Shown: positions 10,664-23,334, numbered from the stretch's first letter. The stretch is 64,000 nt of DNA from Pseudomonadota bacterium (GCA_018240465.1 JAFEFS010000100.1:1-64000), one strand, 5' to 3'. Numbers and translations are program-made. Notes: generated by a model from the letters alone, not told the origin.

Positions 10664-10951
10664 ATGAAAGAACCAGTCGTTTACATCATGGCAAGCGCTC
10701 GTAATGGAACGCTCTATGTCGGTGTGACATCGGATCTCGTCAAACGAGTCCATGAGCACAAGTCCGATGCGGTGGATTCATTCACGAAGAAATATGGCGC
10801 ACACATGCTTGTCTGGTTCGAGCAGCATCCCACTATGGAGTCAGCCATCTTGCGTGAAAAAGCTATCAAGGAATGGAAGCGCGAATGGAAACTGGCGTTG
10901 ATCGAAAAATCGAATCCCTATTGGCGCGATTTGTACTGCGATCTTCTTTGA
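10664..10951 (+). CDS. Small GIY-YIG nuclease-domain protein
   Basis: Stand-alone GIY-YIG domain of 95 residues, the size of YhbQ-like (UPF0213) proteins. Seen in sequence: the VVYIM and LYVGVTSDL halves of the GIY-YIG motif, a basic helix (KRVHEHK), and the C-terminal block AILREKAIKEWKREWK. The family acts on DNA as a metal-dependent nuclease with a conserved Tyr, Arg and Glu, but the cellular role of small members is unclear. ATG 10664 is preferred to TTG 10652, which lies inside the flanking repeat. The coding region is flanked on both sides, within 12 bp, by perfect 36-bp inverted repeats, so the gene looks like the cargo or the enzyme of a small mobile unit between accD and higA. Confidence 0.85.
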   Translation: MKEPVVYIMASARNGTLYVGVTSDLVKRVHEHKSDAVDSFTKKYGAHMLVWFEQHPTMESAILREKAIKEWKREWKLALIEKSNPYWRDLYCDLL

Positions 10952-10956
10952 AAGCA

Positions 10957-10992
10957 AAGGCGCTGGATTCCGGCTTTCGCCGGAATGACGAG
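10957..10992 (-). repeat. Right 36-bp inverted repeat of the GIY-YIG unit
   Basis: Exact reverse complement of 10618-10653 over all 36 bases; starts 5 bp after the GIY-YIG stop codon. The internal 8-bp palindrome with GAAA loop (TTTC on this strand) is preserved, so both copies can fold alone as well as pair with each other. Confidence 0.9.
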
Positions 10993-11062
10993 TAGAGAGC
11001 TTGCTGCCCGCAGCATGTTGTATTTGCACAGACGCCTATAGCACCGAAATTGAGGCACGATC

Positions 11063-11344
11063 ATGATTCACACCCATCCCCATCCTGGCGAAATCCTGAA
11101 GGAAACGGTTTTCGCACCGCTGAACCTTTCCGTGACCGATGCCGCCGAGCGTTTGTCGATGTCGCGGGTGGCTCTTTCGCGCGTGTTGAACGGCAAGGCG
11201 GGTATCAGTCCGGATTTGGCGTTGCGTCTCGAGAAGGCCGGGATTAGCAGCGCCCGCTTCTGGGTCAACTTGCAGGCGAACTACGATTTGTGGCTGGCGA
11301 TGCAACATGCTCAGCCACGAGTGCGTGCGCTGCAAGCAGCCTGA
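11063..11344 (+). CDS. higA: HigA-family antitoxin (XRE-type helix-turn-helix), without its toxin
   Basis: DNA-binding antitoxin of the HigA type: 93 residues, starting MIHTHPHPGEILKE, with a helix-turn-helix at about residues 24-60 (LSVTDAAERLSMSRVALSRVLNG). HigA normally neutralises the ribosome-dependent RNase HigB encoded just upstream and represses the pair. Here the 70 bp upstream contain no HigB; the preceding feature is the inverted-repeat end of the GIY-YIG unit. It may be a solitary regulator, or the toxin gene may have been lost. The gene converges with accA, 22 bp away. Confidence 0.85.
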   Translation: MIHTHPHPGEILKETVFAPLNLSVTDAAERLSMSRVALSRVLNGKAGISPDLALRLEKAGISSARFWVNLQANYDLWLAMQHAQPRVRALQAA

Positions 11345-11366
11345 GCAGGACCAGTAGCCGTCTTCG

Positions 11367-12326
11367 TTACGCCGCGCGTAGCGCGCCGTACTTCCGCAGT
11401 CGCTTGTAGCGCCGATCGAGCAAGGCAGCCGAGTCGATTTTTTCCAGCTCGTCGAGCTGCCCGAGCAGCACCGCCTTCAACCGTATCGCCATGTTGCGCG
11501 GGTCACGATGCGCGCCGCCGAGGGGTTCGCGCAGCACCTTGTCGATCAGGCCGAGTTCCAGCAGGCGCGGCGCGGTGAGGCCGAGTGCCTCGGCGGCGTC
11601 GCGCGCCTTGTCCGCGCTCTTCCACAGGATCGACGCGCAGCCTTCGGGCGAGATCACCGAGTAGGTCGAATACTGCAGCATGTTGGTAACGTCGCCGACG
11701 CCGATCGCGAGCGCGCCGCCGGAGCCACCTTCGCCGATCACGGTGCACAGGATCGGCACTTTCAGTTCCGACATTTCGAGCAGGTTGCGCGCGATCGCCT
11801 CGCTCTGGCCGCGTTCCTCGGCGCCGACGCCCGGATACGCGCCGGGCGTGTCGATGAAAGTCAGGATCGGCAGCTGGAAGCGCTCGGCGAGCTGCATCAG
11901 GCGCAGTGCCTTGCGGTAGCCTTCCGGGCGCGGCATGCCGAAGTTGCGCTTGATCTTGGTCTTGGTGTCGCGGCCTTTCTGGTGACCGATGACGACCACG
12001 CTGCGCCCATCGATGCGGGCGAGGCCGCCGACGATGGCCGCGTCGTCGGCGTAGGCGCGATCGCCGGCGAGTTCGACGAATTCCTCGCAGATCGTCTGCA
12101 CGTAATCCAGCGTGTACGGCCGCGCCGGATGGCGCGCAAGCTGGGCCACCTGCCACGAAGTCAGGTTGCGGAAAATGTCCGCGGTCTTGCGCTTGAGCTT
12201 GTCCCGCAGCTTGCCGACTTCGTCGTCGATGTTGAACGCCTGGCCGTGGCTCGCGGCGCGCAGTTCGGCGATCTTCGCGTCCAGTTCGGCGATGGGTTGT
12301 TCGAAATCGAGGAAGTTGGGGTTCAT
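11367..12326 (-). CDS. accA: Acetyl-CoA carboxylase carboxyltransferase subunit alpha
   Basis: Alpha half of the carboxyltransferase, partner of AccD. 319 residues from the ATG at 12326 ([16 protein letters not shown]), the conserved start; an in-frame start 51 bases further upstream adds non-conserved residues. Conserved blocks include [16 protein letters not shown] and [15 protein letters not shown]. Lies 84 bp downstream of dnaE on the same strand, the dnaE-accA order widespread in proteobacteria, so the two are probably co-transcribed. Confidence 0.96.
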   Translation of the reverse strand: MNPNFLDFEQPIAELDAKIAELRAASHGQAFNIDDEVGKLRDKLKRKTADIFRNLTSWQVAQLARHPARPYTLDYVQTICEEFVELAGDRAYADDAAIVGGLARIDGRSVVVIGHQKGRDTKTKIKRNFGMPRPEGYRKALRLMQLAERFQLPILTFIDTPGAYPGVGAEERGQSEAIARNLLEMSELKVPILCTVIGEGGSGGALAIGVGDVTNMLQYSTYSVISPEGCASILWKSADKARDAAEALGLTAPRLLELGLIDKVLREPLGGAHRDPRNMAIRLKAVLLGQLDELEKIDSAALLDRRYKRLRKYGALRAA

Positions 12327-12410
12327 GTACTGCAATGCAGGGCGCTTCGACGCGCAAGGCGGCGGATTATAGCGCAAGGGCGACGTGCGGGACTTGCGCC
12401 CGGACCCGGG

Positions 12411-15974
<3,564 letters not shown>

Positions 15975-16159
15975 TGCGAATGCTGCGGAATGAGCGCCGA
16001 TTTTAGCAGCAGCGGCGCGCAGGAAAGCAGGGCAGCGATACACCGGTGCGCAGCGGCGGGGCGGCACCGGGTACTTCGCTCACAATTCATTACTTCCGCG
16101 ACACGAGCGGCAAGGGTTCGATAGGCGATAATCCGTGTACATCCTCCCCTTGCCCGCCC

Positions 16160-17293
16160 ATGCAACGATCCATCCTCCCCGTACTGCGCCGCCTCGGCGC
16201 AGCCGTTCTGGCCCTGTTGCCCCTCGCGTGCTCGCGACCGCCGGCACCGCACGTCGCGACCGCCGCGCCGGTGGTCGTTGCCGTCGCCGCGCGCAAGACG
16301 GTGCCCGACCTGCTTGCCGCGGTGGGCACCGTCGAGGCGATCAACTCGGTGGCGGTGAGGTCGCGCGTCGATGGCGAATTGCTCGAAAGCCACGTCAGGG
16401 ACGGCGACGCGGTCTCGGCCGGGCAACTGTTGTTCAAGATAGATCCGCGCCCGGCGCAGGCCACGCTGGCGCAGGCGAACGCGGCGTTGGCCAGGGATGC
16501 CGCCGCGCGCGACCTGGCCCGCGCCCAGGTGGACCGCTACGCGCCGGTGGCGACGAAGGGGTTCATCTCCGCCGACCAGATGCAGCAGTACCGCACCGCC
16601 TACGCCGCAGCCGCGGCCGCGGCGAAGGTCGATGAGGCCAACATCGCCGCGGCGCAATTGAACCTCGGCTACACCGACATCACCGCGCCGTTCGCCGGAC
16701 GCGCGGGGCGCATTCTCGTGCAGCCGGGCAACCTCGTGAAGGCCAACGACACCAATGCGCTGCTGACGATCAACCAGATCGCGCCGATCTTTGTCAACTT
16801 CGCCGTACCCGGCGCGTATGTCGAGCGCGTGCGTGCCGCGCAGGCCCGGGGGGCGCTCGATGTCGCCGCGCGGGGCGACGGCATCAAGGCGCCGCAGCGC
16901 GGCGAACTCGCCTTCGTCGACAACGCGGTCGATCCGTCAACCAACACGATAAAGCTGCGTGCGCGCTTCGCCAATGCCGACGAAAGCCTGTGGCCGGGCC
17001 AGTTCGTCAACATCGCGCTGACCCTGGGCAGCGACGCGGATGCAGTGGTCGTGCCCGAGCCCGCGGTGAAGGCGGGGCCGAGCGGCAACTACGTCTTCGT
17101 CGTCAAGGCGGACAAGAAGGCCGAGCAGCGCGCGGTGACGGTGGCGCGCAGCGTGGCCGGCGAAGCGGTGATCGCCCAAGGCGTGGATGCCGGCGAGACG
17201 GTGGTCGTCGATGGCCAGTCGCGTCTGACCGACGGTACGCCGGTGCGGATTGCCGAAGCCGCGTCCGCGGGCGCAGCCGCCGTGACGCAGTGA
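16160..17293 (+). CDS. RND efflux periplasmic adaptor lipoprotein (membrane fusion protein)
   Basis: Adaptor linking an inner-membrane RND pump to an outer-membrane channel. 377 residues; ATG 16160 is chosen because it leads straight into a lipoprotein signal peptide with lipobox LPLAC, predicting a lipid-anchored mature protein like AcrA/MexA. A lipoyl-like half (VRSRVDGELLESHVRDGDAVSAGQ), a coiled-coil hairpin and the second half (LGYTDITAPFAGRAG) follow in the expected order. The pump gene starts 10 bp downstream. No outer-membrane TolC-like gene is nearby, so the channel must be encoded elsewhere. Confidence 0.88.
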   Translation: MQRSILPVLRRLGAAVLALLPLACSRPPAPHVATAAPVVVAVAARKTVPDLLAAVGTVEAINSVAVRSRVDGELLESHVRDGDAVSAGQLLFKIDPRPAQATLAQANAALARDAAARDLARAQVDRYAPVATKGFISADQMQQYRTAYAAAAAAAKVDEANIAAAQLNLGYTDITAPFAGRAGRILVQPGNLVKANDTNALLTINQIAPIFVNFAVPGAYVERVRAAQARGALDVAARGDGIKAPQRGELAFVDNAVDPSTNTIKLRARFANADESLWPGQFVNIALTLGSDADAVVVPEPAVKAGPSGNYVFVVKADKKAEQRAVTVARSVAGEAVIAQGVDAGETVVVDGQSRLTDGTPVRIAEAASAGAAAVTQ

Positions 17294-17303
17294 GCCTGCG
17301 CCG

Positions 17304-20300
17304 ATGAGCGTCTCCGCGATCTTCGTGCGTCGCCCGGTGATGACCACGCTGGTCATGGTCGGCATCCTCGTGTTCGGCATCGCGGCGTATCGCCTGCTGC
17401 CGGTGTCGGATCTGCCCAACGTCGACTTCCCGACGATCCAGGTGCAGGCGAACCTGCCCGGCGCGGCACCGGAGACGATGGCCTCGGCGGTGGCGACAGT
17501 GCTCGAGAAGCAGTTCTCGACGATACCCTCGCTCGATACGATGACCTCGGTGAGCGGTATCGGCGTCAGCCAGATTACCTTGCAGTTCTCGCTCGACCGG
17601 AACATCGACGCCGCCGCGCTCGATGTGCAGTCGGCCATGGCCGCGGCTGCGCGCCAGCTGCCGCCGAACATGACCACGCCGCCGACCTTCCGCAAGGTCA
17701 ACCCGGCCGATTCGCCGGTGTACTACGTCGGTATGACGTCGAAAACCATGCCCCTGTCCAAGGTCGACGAATATGCCGAGTCCTTGCTCGCCCAGCGTCT
17801 GTCGATGGTCGATGGCGTGGCGATCGTCAACGTCTACGGCTCGCAGAAATACGCCGTGCGCATCGATCTGGATCTTGCCGCGATGGCCACGCGCGGACTC
17901 GGCATCGACCAGGTGGCGGCCGCGGTCGGCAGCGGCAACGTCAACCTGCCCACGGGAACCCTGTACGGCGGCAACCGTACCTACAGCGTCATGGTCGACG
18001 GGCAGTTCAAGGCAGCCAAACCGTTCGCCAACCTCATCGTCAGCTACAGGAACGGGGCACCGGTCCGGCTCGGCGACATCGGACGTGTCTACGACGGCGT
18101 GCAGAACGACAAGCTCGCCGCCTGGGTCAACGACCAGCGCGGCGTCATGCTCGCCATCCAGCGCCAGCCCGGCGCCAACACGATCGCGGTGGTCGAGCGC
18201 ATCCGCGCGGTGCTGCCCGGTTTCGCCGAGCAGTTGCCGGCCGGCATCGAGCTCAAGGTGTTCTACGATCGCACCGACAGCATCCGCGCATCGGTCGAGG
18301 AAGTGCAGTTCACGTTGCTGCTCGCGCTGCTGCTGGTCGTGCTCGTCATTTTTCTTTTTTTGCGCAACCTGTCGGCGACGATCATTCCCTCGCTCGCACT
18401 GCCGATGTCGATCGTCGGCACGTTCGCGATCATGTACCCGTTCGGCTACAGCCTCGACAACCTTTCGCTGATGGCGTTGACGCTGTGCGTGGGTTTTGTC
18501 GTCGACGATGCCATCGTCATGCTTGAAAACGTCTCGCGTCATCTGGAGATGGGCAAAACCCCGCTGCAGGCGACCTTCGACGGCGCGCGCGAGATTGGTT
18601 TCACCATCGTTTCGATGACGATCTCTCTCGCGGCGGTGTTCATCCCGATCCTGTTCATGGGCGGCATCATCGGCCGCCTGCTGCACGAGTTCGCGGTGAC
18701 CATCGTCGCCGCCGTGCTCGTGTCGGGGTTCGTGTCCCTGAGCCTGACGCCGATGCTGTGCAGCCGCATGCTCAAGGCGCATCACGGCGAGACCCACGGC
18801 GCGATGTACCGCGCCTTCGAGCGCGGTTTCGACGCGATGCAAAACGCGTATCGGCGCAGCCTGCGCGTGTGCCTCGACCATCGCCGCATCGTGCTGTTCG
18901 CGTTCTTCGCGATTCTCGGTGCGACCGCATGGCTGTTCGTGGCGATGCCGAAAGGATTCCTACCGAGCGACGACACCGGGCAGCTGTTCGTGTTCACCGA
19001 GGCCGATCAGGACGTCGGCTTCGACGAAATGGCGCGCAAGCAGCAGATCGCCGCCGACATCATCCGGCACGACCCGAACATCCATGGAGTGATGAGTTTC
19101 ATCGGCGCCAGCTACAGCAGCACCACGCTCAATCTCGGCCGCATGATCGTTACCCTCAAGCCGCGCAGCGAACGCGGCACACCCGAGGACGTGATCCAGG
19201 AGCTGCGTCCGAAATTGCAGAACATTCCGGGCATGAAGGTCTACCTGCAGAACATCCCGATCATCCGCATCGGCGGCATGATGACCAAGACCCAGTACCA
19301 GTACACCTTGCAGGACACCGACGCACATGAGCTGTACGCAGCGGTGCCCAAACTGGTCGACGAGTTGTCGAAACAGCGCGAATTTCAGGATGTCACCAGC
19401 GACCTGTTGATCGCCACGCCGCAGGTCGACGTTGCCATCGACCGCGACGCGGCTTCAGCCACCGGCGTCAGCGCGGCGCAGATCGAGAATGCGCTGTACC
19501 TGGCTTTCGGCCCGGCCCAGGTGTCGACGATCTACACCGCGATCGACCAATTCTGGGTGCAGATGCAGGTCGATCCGGCGCGTCAGGGCGACCCTGACCT
19601 GCTCGGCCAGTTGTACGTGGGCAGCAGCAACGGCAAGGTCGTGCCCTTGTCCGCGGTGGCGCGGTTCGACAAGAGCGTGGGGCCGGCGACGGTCAGCCAC
19701 CTGGGGCAGGTGCCGGCGGTGACCCTGTCGTTCAATCTCGCGCCCGGCGTGTCGTTGAGTCAGGCGGTCGAACGCATGAACGCCATCGTCGCCCGGTTGA
19801 AACTGCCCGACACGATCATCGGCTCGTTCCAGGGTGCGGCGCAGGCGTTCCAGTCGTCGATTTCGGGTATGGGCTTGCTGCTGGTGCTCGCGGTGTTCGT
19901 GATCTATCTGGTGCTCGGCATTCTCTACGAGAGCTTCATTCATCCGTTGACGATACTGTCTGGCTTGCCGACCGCGGTGTTCGGTGCGCTGCTCACCCTG
20001 ATGCTGTTCGGCGTCGATCTGAACCTCTATGCCATGGTCGGCCTGGTCATGCTCATCGGCATCGTCAAGAAGAACGCGATCATGATGATCGACTTCGCGC
20101 TGGAAACCGAGCGCGCCGGCGCCTCACCCGAAAAGGCGATCTACGAGGCCTGTCTCGTGCGCTTCCGGCCGATCATGATGACCACGTTCGCCGCCTTGTT
20201 CGGCACGCTGCCGATCGCAATCGGCTTCGGCGCCGGTGGCGATTCGCGTCGCCCGCTCGGTCTCGCCGTCGTCGGCGGCCTGCTCACCTCGCAGGTGCTG

Positions 20301-20399
20301 ACGTTGTACCTGACGCCGGTGATCTACATCTACTTCGACCACTTCCAGCAGTGGCTGCGGAATCGCCGCAAGGGCATGCGCGCGACCGCGGCGACCTGA
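17304..20399 (+). CDS. RND multidrug efflux permease (HAE1 family, MdtB/MdtC-like)
   Basis: Proton-driven exporter of drugs, detergents or other amphiphiles; 1031 residues with the usual 12 membrane segments in two halves. The TM4 proton-relay aspartates are at 401-402 (VVDDAIVMLEN) and the TM10 lysine is at 922-923 (GIVKKNAIMMIDFA). The N-terminus MSVSAIFVRRPVMTTL is typical of MdtB/MdtC-type pumps. It forms an operon with the adaptor 10 bp upstream. Substrates cannot be told from sequence. Confidence 0.92.
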   Translation: MSVSAIFVRRPVMTTLVMVGILVFGIAAYRLLPVSDLPNVDFPTIQVQANLPGAAPETMASAVATVLEKQFSTIPSLDTMTSVSGIGVSQITLQFSLDRNIDAAALDVQSAMAAAARQLPPNMTTPPTFRKVNPADSPVYYVGMTSKTMPLSKVDEYAESLLAQRLSMVDGVAIVNVYGSQKYAVRIDLDLAAMATRGLGIDQVAAAVGSGNVNLPTGTLYGGNRTYSVMVDGQFKAAKPFANLIVSYRNGAPVRLGDIGRVYDGVQNDKLAAWVNDQRGVMLAIQRQPGANTIAVVERIRAVLPGFAEQLPAGIELKVFYDRTDSIRASVEEVQFTLLLALLLVVLVIFLFLRNLSATIIPSLALPMSIVGTFAIMYPFGYSLDNLSLMALTLCVGFVVDDAIVMLENVSRHLEMGKTPLQATFDGAREIGFTIVSMTISLAAVFIPILFMGGIIGRLLHEFAVTIVAAVLVSGFVSLSLTPMLCSRMLKAHHGETHGAMYRAFERGFDAMQNAYRRSLRVCLDHRRIVLFAFFAILGATAWLFVAMPKGFLPSDDTGQLFVFTEADQDVGFDEMARKQQIAADIIRHDPNIHGVMSFIGASYSSTTLNLGRMIVTLKPRSERGTPEDVIQELRPKLQNIPGMKVYLQNIPIIRIGGMMTKTQYQYTLQDTDAHELYAAVPKLVDELSKQREFQDVTSDLLIATPQVDVAIDRDAASATGVSAAQIENALYLAFGPAQVSTIYTAIDQFWVQMQVDPARQGDPDLLGQLYVGSSNGKVVPLSAVARFDKSVGPATVSHLGQVPAVTLSFNLAPGVSLSQAVERMNAIVARLKLPDTIIGSFQGAAQAFQSSISGMGLLLVLAVFVIYLVLGILYESFIHPLTILSGLPTAVFGALLTLMLFGVDLNLYAMVGLVMLIGIVKKNAIMMIDFALETERAGASPEKAIYEACLVRFRPIMMTTFAALFGTLPIAIGFGAGGDSRRPLGLAVVGGLLTSQVLTLYLTPVIYIYFDHFQQWLRNRRKGMRATAAT

Positions 20400-20425
20400 A
20401 TCGCCGGCGACGGCGTCAGGGGCGA

Positions 20426-20905
20426 TCAGGGCTTCGCTTCAGTCGGTACGTTTTCTTCGATCAGCGCGCAGTGCAGCGTGATCGGCTGCACCTTCACCAC
20501 TTGCGCGACATCGGTGTCGATCATGTCGCAGGACAGGACATTGTCCTTGTTGCTGCGTCGTGACGAATACACGTTCACGTTGACCTTCGCGCTGCCCTGG
20601 ATCCACCCGAGGCGACCGGCAAGAATCTGCTTCCCGGAAAACCGGGCGCGTCCGGCATGGCCGGGGAGTCGAAGCGTTTCGCCACCAAGATCGATCTGCC
20701 CGACTTCGTTCGCGTGCTTTTGCGTGCGCGGTGTCGGGTCGCCATAGTAACGCGCGGAAACGGTGATTCCTTCCTTGGTCGCGCGCAAGCGCTCGGCTGC
20801 CCTGGCCGAGAGCGTGATATCCAGATTGAAGCCGAACGGCGGTGCGGCGGCCGTGGCAACGCTGCATGCGAGAACGAGCATGCCGGCAAGGGAGGTGCGC
20901 TTCAT
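20426..20905 (-). CDS. Secreted protein of unknown function
   Basis: Not recognised. From the ATG at 20905 (MKRTSLAGMLVLACSVATAAA) the protein is 159 residues with a clear N-terminal signal peptide ending near AAA. The mature part contains repeated beta-like stretches (ITVSARYYGD, GQIDLGGETLRLPGHAGRARF, AKVNVNVYSSRRS) and two cysteines near the end, one in SCDMIDTDVAQVV and one in LHCALI, possibly disulphide-bonded. It is the last gene of a tightly packed reverse-strand run of four secreted-protein genes, 23 bp after its neighbour, and converges with the RND pump gene. Confidence 0.65.
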   Translation of the reverse strand: MKRTSLAGMLVLACSVATAAAPPFGFNLDITLSARAAERLRATKEGITVSARYYGDPTPRTQKHANEVGQIDLGGETLRLPGHAGRARFSGKQILAGRLGWIQGSAKVNVNVYSSRRSNKDNVLSCDMIDTDVAQVVKVQPITLHCALIEENVPTEAKP

Positions 20906-20928
20906 CGTGATACTCCCAGGTCTTGCCT

Positions 20929-21702
20929 TCAGTAACACCAGGATTGCAACTGCGACTTGCCGCCGATAAGCACTTCGAGCTGCGCCTTCGCATTCGCCGG
21001 AGTGCTGCCGTCGCTGCAACCCGGTTCGCTGAGGATGTAGTTGGCATTGCCGTTGCGGAAATCCCAGACGCGATGGGCGCACTGGCCCGTGCCTTCGAAA
21101 TTCGCCTTGCCGACGAGCTCGATCGCGGGGGCGTCGGGCGCGGTGTGGGGCTTGTTCCACGAGCGGTAGCGCGAGGTGTCGTTGGCCTGTTCGTCGACGA
21201 CGATCTGGAAGTGATCGGTGCCGCAGGCGAGCTGCACCTTGCCGCCGCTGGCAACCGCTTGCGTCGCCGCATGTTGCTGCGGCAGGTTCATCGATGTGAT
21301 GCGGAACGGCGCCGCCAGACCGCTGCCCGGATTGGCCCAGATTTCGCCATCGCCGTACATCACGCCTTCACCATTGCAGAACAACTCGCCGGGTTGTTTC
21401 GCATTGACGGCATTTTGCAGTGCCGGCCACGCATCGGCGAGACGCGATTGCAGTGCGGCGGCGCTGTTCACCGACGCCTTGCCCAAGCGCAGCGGGAATT
21501 GCGCGAGCTTGGCAAGTGCGGCGGCGTCCTTCGCGGTCACCGCTTCGCGCACGGCGTTGTCGAAGTGCATGAACTCGGTTTCGTTCTGCACACCGAGCAC
21601 GGAGAGATCACAGCCATCGCCCAGGCGGGAGCCGGCAAAGGCGGAGGCTGACATCAACGCGGCGGACACCAGCAGCAACGCCGTAGGGAGGGAGATTCGC
21701 AT
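20929..21702 (-). CDS. Secreted protein of unknown function with several cysteines
   Basis: Not recognised. 257 residues with a signal peptide (MRISLPTALLLVSAALMSAS, cleavage probably after AFA). The first mature third (NAVREAVTAKDAAALAKLAQ) is helical, like small periplasmic NTF2-like or dimerisation domains; the rest has cysteines spread at DGCDLS, LFCNGEG, LACGTD, GQCAHR, EPGCSD and a terminal SWCY, suggesting disulphides. Spacing of 34 bp to the upstream binding-protein gene and 23 bp to the downstream gene supports one operon. Confidence 0.65.
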   Translation of the reverse strand: MRISLPTALLLVSAALMSASAFAGSRLGDGCDLSVLGVQNETEFMHFDNAVREAVTAKDAAALAKLAQFPLRLGKASVNSAAALQSRLADAWPALQNAVNAKQPGELFCNGEGVMYGDGEIWANPGSGLAAPFRITSMNLPQQHAATQAVASGGKVQLACGTDHFQIVVDEQANDTSRYRSWNKPHTAPDAPAIELVGKANFEGTGQCAHRVWDFRNGNANYILSEPGCSDGSTPANAKAQLEVLIGGKSQLQSWCY

Positions 21703-21736
21703 GCAAGGTTCCTTGTTCGATCGTAGCGTGTGGAAA

Positions 21737-22609
21737 TTACAGCTCGGTGGCCCAAGCGGTGCCGTTGAACCAATAGTCGTTGCGCGATTTCAGCCAACCC
21801 GAAGCGCGCTCGTAGGTGATCCAGGCGTTGAGTACGCGCAGCATTCCGGTTTCGTTCGGGCGTACGGCCAGTGCATGCGCGGTGCGTGCGATCGGCTCGT
21901 TGCCGAGCGCGCGCAATTTGTCGGGATGAACCTTCTCCAGCACTTGCGGCAGCGGTGCCTCGGCGACGTAGGCGTCGAGCTTGCCGCTGCCGAGATCGGC
22001 GACTGCCGTGTTTTCGTTGTCGATTTCCACGATATCGGCCTCGGGCAGCGCGACGCGTGCGAAGTCCACGGTCAGTTCGCCCTTGCGCACGCCGACCTTG
22101 GCGTGTGCGAGCTTGCGCAGGTCGGCGAGGCCGCCGTGCGCGAACTTGCTGCGGTTGACGACTACACCGATGTCGAATTCGCCGACCGGGTCGGTGAACT
22201 GCACGAAGCGCGCACGCTGCGGCGTCACCGACAGGCCGGAGATGACCACGTCGTAGTCGTTGGTGCGCAAACCGGTGGTCAGATTCGGCCACGATGCTTC
22301 GACAACCTGCAGCTTCCAGCCCATCGCAGAGGCGAACCTGCGCGCAAGGTCGATCGAGTATCCGATCGGCTGGCCATCCTTGTCGTGCATCACGAACGGT
22401 GCGTTGACCGCGACGCCGACGCGCAGCACACCGCTTCTTTCGATTGCGGTCAGCGTGGACGTGCCGGTCAGCGGTCGGTGTCCGGCCTTCGCCGGTTTCG
22501 ACGCCGTGGTGGGCGTAGACGCTTTCGTCATGGTTGGCTGATCGGCGAAGGCAGAGGCGCCGAACAGAACGGCGAGTGCGAAGGCAAGCAACGATGCGGT
22601 CTTGGTCAT
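21737..22609 (-). CDS. Periplasmic amino-acid-type solute-binding protein (SBP_bac_3)
   Basis: Periplasmic binding protein of the family that captures amino acids for ABC importers, some members of which are enzymes such as cyclohexadienyl dehydratase. From the ATG at 22609 the protein is 290 residues: signal peptide (SAFA cleavage), Ser/Thr/Pro-rich spacer, then the two-lobed domain beginning SGVLRVGVAVNAPFVMHDKDGQ, with the family pattern GYSIDLARRFA and DYDVVISGLSVTPQRA. No ABC permease or ATPase gene is present. It sits inside a run of secreted-protein genes, 11 bp after the DUF3011 gene, so a non-transport role is possible. Confidence 0.82.
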   Translation of the reverse strand: MTKTASLLAFALAVLFGASAFADQPTMTKASTPTTASKPAKAGHRPLTGTSTLTAIERSGVLRVGVAVNAPFVMHDKDGQPIGYSIDLARRFASAMGWKLQVVEASWPNLTTGLRTNDYDVVISGLSVTPQRARFVQFTDPVGEFDIGVVVNRSKFAHGGLADLRKLAHAKVGVRKGELTVDFARVALPEADIVEIDNENTAVADLGSGKLDAYVAEAPLPQVLEKVHPDKLRALGNEPIARTAHALAVRPNETGMLRVLNAWITYERASGWLKSRNDYWFNGTAWATEL

Positions 22610-22620
22610 GTCGGATCCCC

Positions 22621-23334
22621 TTATTCGCGAGTCATTTCGTAGCCGCCGTTGCCGCCGCTGGCGAGGCGGAAACCGTCGCGTGCGCGCACGAGCTCGTACT
22701 GACGGTTGCCGATCCACGCGCTGGTGCCGCGTACCTGGCCCTGGAATTCCGAGCTTCCCTGATAGCCGTCTATGCGGCCGTATCGATCGACGGCGAATTC
22801 GATTTGCAGGCCCGTCTCGCGGTCGACGCCCGAAAAGCGGCCGATCGCCCATCCCGGTACGCCGTTGTTGTCGTAGCCCGGATTGTTGCCGTAGCTTTCG
22901 GGGTTGTCGTAGCGGTCGTTGGTGTAACGATCCGGGTTGTCGTTGTGACTGTTGTCGTAGTGGCGACCACGGTCGTAGCGGTCATCGCGGTCGTTGTTCG
23001 AGCTGATGATCGCGCCGAGAATGACCGCGGCGGCCGCGCCTGCGACGATGGCGCCGGTGTTGTCGTGGTGGCCGGATCCCGGTCGCCCGCCGTAGTTGAA
23101 CATCGCCGCGCAACCGTTATCGACCCAGATGCCACGCGCGTCGTAGCCCCAACTGCGTCCGTAGTCACAGGAAGAACTGGAAAGTTTTTGCGCCAGTTGC
23201 ACGTTGTTGCCGGTATCGGCGCGGCAGTATTGATAGTGATAGCCGGAACTGCGGCATTCGAGCTCACCGGCCGTGGCTTGGCCCGCGACCAGCAGCAACG
23301 CAAGGCCGGTCATCGTCATCGATATGCAACGCAT
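22621..23334 (-). CDS. Secreted DUF3011-domain protein with Asn/Asp-rich linker
   Basis: 237 residues from the ATG at 23334. After a signal peptide (MRCISMTMTGLALLLVAGQA) comes a DUF3011-like cysteine-containing domain (LECRSSGYHYQYC, SSSSCDYGRSWGYD, GIWVDNGCAAMF), then a glycine/alanine hydrophobic stretch (AIVAGAAAAVILGAII) that may enter the membrane, then an Asp/Asn/Tyr/Arg-rich low-complexity region, and a C-terminal beta-rich domain (WAIGRFSGVDRETGLQIEF). DUF3011 has no established activity. First gene of the four-gene secreted-protein run. Confidence 0.75.
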   Translation of the reverse strand: MRCISMTMTGLALLLVAGQATAGELECRSSGYHYQYCRADTGNNVQLAQKLSSSSCDYGRSWGYDARGIWVDNGCAAMFNYGGRPGSGHHDNTGAIVAGAAAAVILGAIISSNNDRDDRYDRGRHYDNSHNDNPDRYTNDRYDNPESYGNNPGYDNNGVPGWAIGRFSGVDRETGLQIEFAVDRYGRIDGYQGSSEFQGQVRGTSAWIGNRQYELVRARDGFRLASGGNGGYEMTRE

